Source: JACJWR01 sp963752505 (GTDB lineage: Bacteria > Actinomycetota > Actinomycetes > S36-B12 > UBA10799). Taken from it: 64,000 bases of DNA. A program made the translations under genes and the position numbers. This document shows, piece after piece, positions 59,662 to 64,000 of the stretch (its first letter is position 1; every line of letters starts with the position of its first letter). The notes below the pieces were generated by a model. The model was not told where the DNA came from. It did no database searches and saw nothing but the letters and a program-made list of their open reading frames with translations. The stretch spans positions 62,001-126,000 of the forward strand of contig CAVVYM010000010.1 of assembly GCA_963752505.1 (NCBI GenBank). The letters are read 5' to 3'.

Positions 59662-60003
59662 GTCATCGCGATCGAGATGGTGAGCTTCTCCGCAGGGAGG
59701 TAGCCGGCGGTCGCTGCCGAAACCGACCAGCTTGGGTCCGGTCTGCTCCTGAGACCCCTCGGGCGAGGCCTGGGACCCGTTTCCGACGTTTTCGCGGGAG
59801 GTGGTCACGTCGTAGACGTTGCTGAACTGGACCGCGCCGTTCGCAGTCGTCCTGGAGGGGTTCCAGTAGGTGCCCGCTTCATAGAACGCCGAGGGAGGTG
59901 TGACGTTGAAGTATTCGTCTCTCTCGGCGGTGAAACCGTGCAGCGCGGGCTCCGGGATGGCCGGGGTGCCGCCGTTGCGGGAACTGCGGATCAGCGGTGA
60001 CTC
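59550..60003 (-). pseudogene. Remnant of a beta-lactamase-fold serine hydrolase
   Basis: On the minus strand the frame from 60003 encodes P-AIPEPALHGFTAERD, YEAGTYWNPS, NGAVQFSNVYDV and TGPKLVGFG, matching the middle-to-C-terminal part of actinobacterial beta-lactamase-related serine hydrolases. The frame then breaks near 59715-59720; the next frame resumes ATAGYLPAEKLTISIAMTY-SPEAFDDG and stops at 59550. Roughly 40 residues expected between the two blocks are missing, and an in-frame stop (60006-60004) replaces the N-terminal part with its S-x-x-K. It overlaps the glycosyltransferase end by 112 bases antisense. Clearly decayed. Confidence 0.75.
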
Positions 60004-60027
60004 TCAAGACGGCGATATGTTGGGCTG

Positions 60028-60183
60028 ATGCAAGGGTCCATCGATCTGCTCTTCGCCGCCCGGTACGCACCCCAGGTGCGTGCCTACGCGGGATTGCTGG
60101 CGGAGGTGAGCATCCAAGTCGAGGAAGTCGGGCTCGTGCGCCTGACAACGGCGGGAGTCACCGACGTCTGTGTGACGCTGTGA
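60028..60183 (+). CDS. Leaderless 51-residue small protein
   Basis: Starts MQGSIDLLFAARYAPQVRAY; continues with a short amphipathic stretch and ends in L-TTAGVTDVCVTL. TATGTT (60016-60021) ends exactly 6 bases before the ATG, the same geometry as other leaderless genes here. It stops 7 bases before the carboxylesterase start, so it could lead that transcript. No family recognised; short length keeps confidence modest. Confidence 0.5.
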   Translation: MQGSIDLLFAARYAPQVRAYAGLLAEVSIQVEEVGLVRLTTAGVTDVCVTL

Positions 60184-60190
60184 GTGTGTC

Positions 60191-61726
60191 GTGAGCCCAA
60201 CCCCGCCGCTGGTCGTCGACACGAGCGGGGGACGCATACGGGGTTTGCGTGAAGGCGGATGCCGCCTGTGGTGGGGCGTTCCCTACGCGGCACCACCTAT
60301 CGGCGACCTGCGGTGGCGCGCGCCCCAACCGGTCCCGACCTGGTCAGGTGTGCGCGCGTGCCAGCAAGCACCGCCCGCGGCAATGCAGGAGGCGGCTCCA
60401 GACGGTGGTGGTGCGGCGCGGGTGAGCGAGGACTGCCTCTACCTCAACGTCACCGCCCCTGATCGTGCGCCGCCAGCCAGCGGTTGGCCGCTGTTGCTGT
60501 GGATCCACGGCGGTGGCAATGGCATGGGATCCGCCAGCGACATCGATGATGGGACCGTGTTCGCCCGCCACGGCATGGTTGTGGTCCAGATCCAGTACCG
60601 GCTGGGGGCGTTCGGCTTCCTCAACCTCGCCACCACCGTGGACCCGCGCGAATCCGACGCCGGCAGCGCGGGCCTGCTCGACCAGATTGCGGCACTGCGG
60701 TGGACGCACGCCAACGCTGCGGCGTTCGACGCCGATCCGGACCGGATCACGTTGTACGGCGAGTCCGCAGGCGCGAAGGCCGTCGCCGCACTCATGGGTT
60801 CCCCGCTGACCGCGGGTCGCTACCAGCAGGTGATCTCGGCCAGCGGCGGAGACTCGGTGGCGAGTCCAACGGCCGCGGCGTCGGTGGCGAGCAGGTTCCT
60901 GGCCCACCTGGGCGGCGCGGCGACTCCGGAAGTGCTGCGTGATCTGCCGGCGGCGCAACTCCTCGAAGCTCAGGGGCGGGTGTGTCCACCGAACGAAGCC
61001 GTCTGGGTGTGGCGACCGACCCTGCACCACCGGGCGCTTCCGCGTCGGCCGATAGACGCCGTCCGAGCCGGCAGTGCCGCCGGTGTGCGGGCGCTATTCG
61101 GCAACAACGGCGATGAAGCGGTGTTCTTCACCGAACTCTGGGGCACCGAACACTGCCTGAAACCGTTCGATGCGGCGCTGTCCGAAGTCTTCGCCGGGTC
61201 CGCCAGCGGTAGTGCCGAGTCAGCCGTGGCGGAACTGGTCGACATCTACGCAGCCAGTCGTGGGGTTGGTCCGACAGCGGCCAAGGTGGCCCTCATGGGT
61301 GACGAGCGATACGCGATTCCCACCTTGAAACTGGCCGAAGCCCAGTCAGCCCACGCAAGCGTCTACCGCTATCGGTTGGATGCGTCGCCGCCGAACTACC
61401 CACCCAGCTATGCGGGAGGACACACGTGTGATCTTCCCATGGCGTGGCAGACCACCGAGATGCGCAACTCGCACCCGGAGCGGGTGGACGACCATAGAAT
61501 CGCCACGGCCTTCCACCAGGCACTCGTGGCATTCATTCAGCAGTCGAAACCCCAGGTGGCGGAGTTGCCGGTGTGGCCGACCTTCGACCTGTCCCGGCGA
61601 GCCACCATGGTGTTGGGGGCCAAAGGCGAGGTGCACCAGGATCCTCGAACGCGCGAACGGGAACTGTGGGCGGGCAAAGACTGGGAGTACAGCACTTGGT
61701 GGCCACTCGTTGACACGGAGACGTAG
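60191..61726 (+). CDS. Type B carboxylesterase/lipase
   Basis: 511 residues from GTG 60191. Alpha/beta hydrolase of the acetylcholinesterase/para-nitrobenzyl esterase family: W-GVPYAAPPIGDLRWRAPQP at the start, SEDCLYLNV, the oxyanion HGGGNGMG, nucleophile GESAGAKA (Ser about 196), GNNGDEAVF with the acid nearby, and a C-terminal HTCDLPMAW region holding the His. The family normally has G-E-S-A-G-A, kept here. Probably cytoplasmic, as no signal peptide is visible. Substrate esters unknown. Confidence 0.88.
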   Translation: MSPTPPLVVDTSGGRIRGLREGGCRLWWGVPYAAPPIGDLRWRAPQPVPTWSGVRACQQAPPAAMQEAAPDGGGAARVSEDCLYLNVTAPDRAPPASGWPLLLWIHGGGNGMGSASDIDDGTVFARHGMVVVQIQYRLGAFGFLNLATTVDPRESDAGSAGLLDQIAALRWTHANAAAFDADPDRITLYGESAGAKAVAALMGSPLTAGRYQQVISASGGDSVASPTAAASVASRFLAHLGGAATPEVLRDLPAAQLLEAQGRVCPPNEAVWVWRPTLHHRALPRRPIDAVRAGSAAGVRALFGNNGDEAVFFTELWGTEHCLKPFDAALSEVFAGSASGSAESAVAELVDIYAASRGVGPTAAKVALMGDERYAIPTLKLAEAQSAHASVYRYRLDASPPNYPPSYAGGHTCDLPMAWQTTEMRNSHPERVDDHRIATAFHQALVAFIQQSKPQVAELPVWPTFDLSRRATMVLGAKGEVHQDPRTRERELWAGKDWEYSTWWPLVDTET

Positions 61727-61813
61727 TCCCCCGGGGGCAATCCACACCCGACGAAGGCGGGTCGGAATGTGGAATGCTGACGCGGGGTACGTCGCGAGCG
61801 GTTGGAGTGGTTG

Positions 61814-63211
61814 ATGCAGGGCACGTCTGTGGACACGTTTATGGAATTGTCGCGGCTCCAGTTCGCGATGACCACGCTCTTCCACTACCTGTTCGTGCCG
61901 CTCACCCTCGGTCTGGCGCCCATCGTCGCCTTCTTCGAAACGATGCACTACCGCACCGGCAACCCGAGGTACGTCCGGCTGGCCACCTTCTTCGGATCGT
62001 TGCTGCTGATCAACTTCGCCATGGGTGTCGTCAGCGGCCTCGTGCAGGAGTTTCAGTTCGGCATGAATTGGTCGGTCTACAGCGCTTTCGTGGGTGACAT
62101 CTTCGGCGGACCACTCGCCATGGAGGGCATCCTGGCGTTCTTCCTCGAAGCCACCTTCCTGGGCCTGTGGGTGTTCGGCCGTGACAAACTCCCACGCGGG
62201 CTGCACCTCGCATCCATCTGGATGGTCGCCCTTGGCACGTGGGCATCAGCCTTCTTCATCATCACCGCCAACTCGTGGATGCAGCACCCGGTCGGCTACG
62301 ACATCGACCCGGAGACCGGCCGAGCGGTACTCACCGATGCCGCCGCCGTCTTCACCCAAGACGTGGTGTGGTGGTCCTGGCTGCACGCGGTGCTCGGCGG
62401 TCTGGTGGCAGCTTCGGTGTTCGTGTTCGCCGTCGCCGCCTACCACCTCAAGCGGCGCCAGCACGTGGAGATGATGAAGTGGACCTTCAAGTTCGCCATC
62501 ATTCTGGGCATCATCGCCGGTGGCAGCCAGGCGCTCGTGGGGGACACCCTGGGCGTCGTCATGACCGAGAAGCAGCCGATGAAAATCGCGGCCGCCGAAG
62601 CAGTGTGGGAGACCACCGGTCCGTGCGCCGGGCTGTCGATCGTGGCGTGGCCGGATCGGTCGGCGGAGGACAACAAGTTCGACATCGAGATTCCCTGCTT
62701 GTTGTCGATCGTGGCCACCAACAGCCTCGACGGCGAAGTCACCGGGATGACTGAACTGCAGGCCCAATACGAGGAGGAGTTCGGGCCGGGCAACTACATC
62801 CCCAATGTGTGGGTGGCGTTCTACAGCTTCCGACTCATGATGGCATTCGGCCTCGTCGGGGTGGGTTGGATGCTGGTGGCCGCCTGGGCCACCCGCAAGG
62901 GCCGGCTCCCCACCAGCCGGTTGTTCTGGGCGATCAGCATCTGGATCGTGTTCACCCCGTGGTTGGGGAACATGTTCGGATGGATCTTCACCGAGAACGG
63001 CCGCCAGCCCTGGGTCGTCTACGGCGAGCTGAAGACCGCCGACGCCTCGTCCGGGCTCTCGCCAGGCCTGATCATCACCAGCCTGGTGGTGTTCGCCCTG
63101 CTGTACGGCACGTTCGCGGTGGTTGAGTTCTTCCTGATCCGCAAGTACGCCATCAAGGGCCCGCCGGACGATCCGGTGGTGCCGGTGGTGGAGGAAGTGG
63201 TGGGGAGCTGA
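61814..63211 (+). CDS. cydA: Cytochrome bd ubiquinol/menaquinol oxidase subunit I
   Basis: 465 residues from ATG 61814 (GGAG, 6 bases upstream); a TTG at 61802 is possible. Terminal oxidase with high oxygen affinity. Features: L-SRLQFAMTTLFHYLFVPL with the heme b595 His, E-FQFGMNWS and EGILAFFLEATFLG, the second-heme His region, and the quinol-site GWIFTENGRQPW (E-x-GRQPW). The loop between helices VI and VII is short (short Q-loop type), as in many Gram-positives. cydB follows immediately; cydDC lies beyond the window. Confidence 0.93.
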   Translation: MQGTSVDTFMELSRLQFAMTTLFHYLFVPLTLGLAPIVAFFETMHYRTGNPRYVRLATFFGSLLLINFAMGVVSGLVQEFQFGMNWSVYSAFVGDIFGGPLAMEGILAFFLEATFLGLWVFGRDKLPRGLHLASIWMVALGTWASAFFIITANSWMQHPVGYDIDPETGRAVLTDAAAVFTQDVVWWSWLHAVLGGLVAASVFVFAVAAYHLKRRQHVEMMKWTFKFAIILGIIAGGSQALVGDTLGVVMTEKQPMKIAAAEAVWETTGPCAGLSIVAWPDRSAEDNKFDIEIPCLLSIVATNSLDGEVTGMTELQAQYEEEFGPGNYIPNVWVAFYSFRLMMAFGLVGVGWMLVAAWATRKGRLPTSRLFWAISIWIVFTPWLGNMFGWIFTENGRQPWVVYGELKTADASSGLSPGLIITSLVVFALLYGTFAVVEFFLIRKYAIKGPPDDPVVPVVEEVVGS

Positions 63212-63212
63212 G

Positions 63213-64000
63213 ATGGACCTCGTCACTGTGTGGTTCGTACTTATCGCGTTCCTGTGGATCGGCTTCTTCTTCCTCGAGGGTTTCGACTTCGGCGTGGGCG
63301 CGCTTGCGCTGCTGTCGGGTCGAGACGATGCCGAGCGGCGCGAAATGCTGGGCACCATCGGCCCGGTGTGGGATGCCGATGAGGCGTGGCTGGTCACCGG
63401 CGGTATCGCCATCTTCGCTGCCTTTCCGCTGTGGTACGCGGCTGTGTTCCCGGCGGCCTATCTGCCGCTCATGCTCGTCGTGGCCTGCCTGATCGTGCGC
63501 GGTGTGGCAATCGAGTACCGCTCCAAGAAGCCCGAACATAAGTGGCGCACGGTCTGGGACGTCGCGATTGCCGTGTCGTCGATCCTGCTCGCCACCCTCT
63601 TCGGCGTGTTCTGGGCCGGCATGGTGCATGGCATTCCGATCGACTCCACCGGCGCCTTCACCGGCGAGAGCCTGCTGTCGTTTATCAACGGATACTCGGT
63701 GCTGGGCGGAGTCACCCTGCTGCTGTTCTCCCTGGCGCACGGTGCGTCCTTCGTCGCGATCAAGACCACCGGCGACCTCTCGCGCAGGCAGGGGCGGCTG
63801 GCGGTCTGGCTTGCCCTCGCCACCACCCTGGCCATGGCTGCCTTCTCGGTTTGGACGTACGTTGCCTTCAGCGGCGGTGACGTAGGTGCCTTGGCAGTTG
63901 GGGTAGTCGCTGTAGTGGCGATCGCGGCTGCGACCGTCGCCCACGCGCGCGGGCAGCATCTGGCAGGCTTCTGGCTGGACGCGGTGGCCGTGGCTGGCTT
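63213..64000 (+). CDS. cydB: Cytochrome bd oxidase subunit II (5' part, runs off window)
   Basis: ATG 63213 is one base after the cydA stop. The 262 residues visible start MDLVTVWFVLIAFLWIGFFF and show FLEGFDFGVG, PVWDADEAWLV (family PVWDGNEVWL) and later membrane helices including RGVAIEYRSK. Open to the right edge, so the C terminus is missing. Tight coupling with cydA confirms the CydAB pair. Regulation is not visible in this window. Confidence 0.93.
   Translation, partial: MDLVTVWFVLIAFLWIGFFFLEGFDFGVGALALLSGRDDAERREMLGTIGPVWDADEAWLVTGGIAIFAAFPLWYAAVFPAAYLPLMLVVACLIVRGVAIEYRSKKPEHKWRTVWDVAIAVSSILLATLFGVFWAGMVHGIPIDSTGAFTGESLLSFINGYSVLGGVTLLLFSLAHGASFVAIKTTGDLSRRQGRLAVWLALATTLAMAAFSVWTYVAFSGGDVGALAVGVVAVVAIAAATVAHARGQHLAGFWLDAVAVAG

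Noticed and set aside
1..64000. CRISPR arrays, insertion sequences, prophage or toxin-antitoxin modules
   Set aside because: No regularly spaced long repeats, transposases, phage structural genes or recognisable toxin pairs were seen on either strand.

Overview
The window is high-GC DNA from an actinobacterium. Almost every gene has a recognisable actinobacterial family: actinobacterial-type DapD, DUF3117, DUF3107, PPA1309, UPF0182, AdnA/AdnB, mycoredoxin, UvrD2 with HRDC domain, and MoeZ with rhodanese domain. Gene order follows two blocks that lie apart in Mycobacterium tuberculosis (locus numbers from memory). Bases 1.4-18.4 kb resemble the Rv1201c-Rv1234 neighbourhood (dapD, dapE, LOG protein, folP2, DUF3117, O-methyltransferase, htrA, tatB, mrp, DUF1003, MgtE-N/CBS protein). 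Bases 18.8-52.8 kb resemble Rv3193c-Rv3213c in inverted sense (parA, DEAD-box helicase, ferritin-like, DUF3107, TetR, moeZ, adnA-adnB, nudC, mycoredoxin, uvrD2, ABC1 kinase, zincin-like, Lon-like PDZ protease, UPF0182). Genus cannot be fixed from the sequence alone.

Layout. 0-8.3 kb: a truncated repeat protein, DUF1622, lysine/diaminopimelate genes dapD and dapE on a shared promoter, LOG protein, FolP2-like protein, small DivIVA-domain membrane protein, SRPBCC, DUF3117, leucyl aminopeptidase and an O-methyltransferase. 8.5-13.4 kb: envelope functions (HtrA, TatB), Mrp and two membrane/magnesium-related proteins. 13.4-18.4 kb: EamA transporter, malyl-CoA-lyase-like enzyme, phosphotransferase, acyl-CoA dehydrogenase, stress protein. 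18.4-29.9 kb: HATPase, hydrolase, ParA, RNA helicase, ferritin-like protein, TetR, MoeZ, FetAB-like ABC exporter and a large membrane pseudokinase. 30.0-42 kb: a DNA-processing district (AdnA, AdnB, NudC, 5'-3' exonuclease, EEP nuclease, mycoredoxin, UvrD2). 42-53.5 kb: dimethylargininase, hydrolase, ABC1 kinase, zinc ribbon, crotonase, a DnaA-box cluster, zincin-like protein, Lon-like protease, PPA1309, frameshifted UPF0182, VanZ, initiator tRNA. 53.8-61.7 kb: an accessory stretch (two MDR oxidoreductases, methyltransferase, opine-dehydrogenase-like enzyme, glycosyltransferase, decayed serine hydrolase, carboxylesterase). 61.8-64 kb: cydA and the start of cydB.

Regulation visible in the sequence. 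At least fifteen genes have a TANNNT hexamer ending exactly 6 or 7 bases before an ATG or GTG and no Shine-Dalgarno, the signature of leaderless transcripts. In two divergent pairs (dapD/dapE and hydrolase/parA) the two -10 hexamers overlap on opposite strands and the start codons sit 18 and 20 bases apart, so one symmetric element appears to fire both genes. A TetR regulator (23.5-24.3 kb) has a palindromic site across its own -10, and a 14-of-15 match lies over the -10 of the distant acyl-CoA dehydrogenase, predicting a small regulon. Five DnaA-box-like sequences within 120 bp lie in a convergent intergenic region near 46.3 kb without dnaA, dnaN or other origin genes.

I found no CRISPR array, insertion sequence, integrase, prophage or rRNA. 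The main oddities are a one-base frameshift in the UPF0182 gene, a zincin-like protein whose HExxH reads RExxH, a membrane protein with a degenerate kinase domain, a truncated antisense serine-hydrolase remnant, and three convergent gene pairs whose stop codons share one CTAG.
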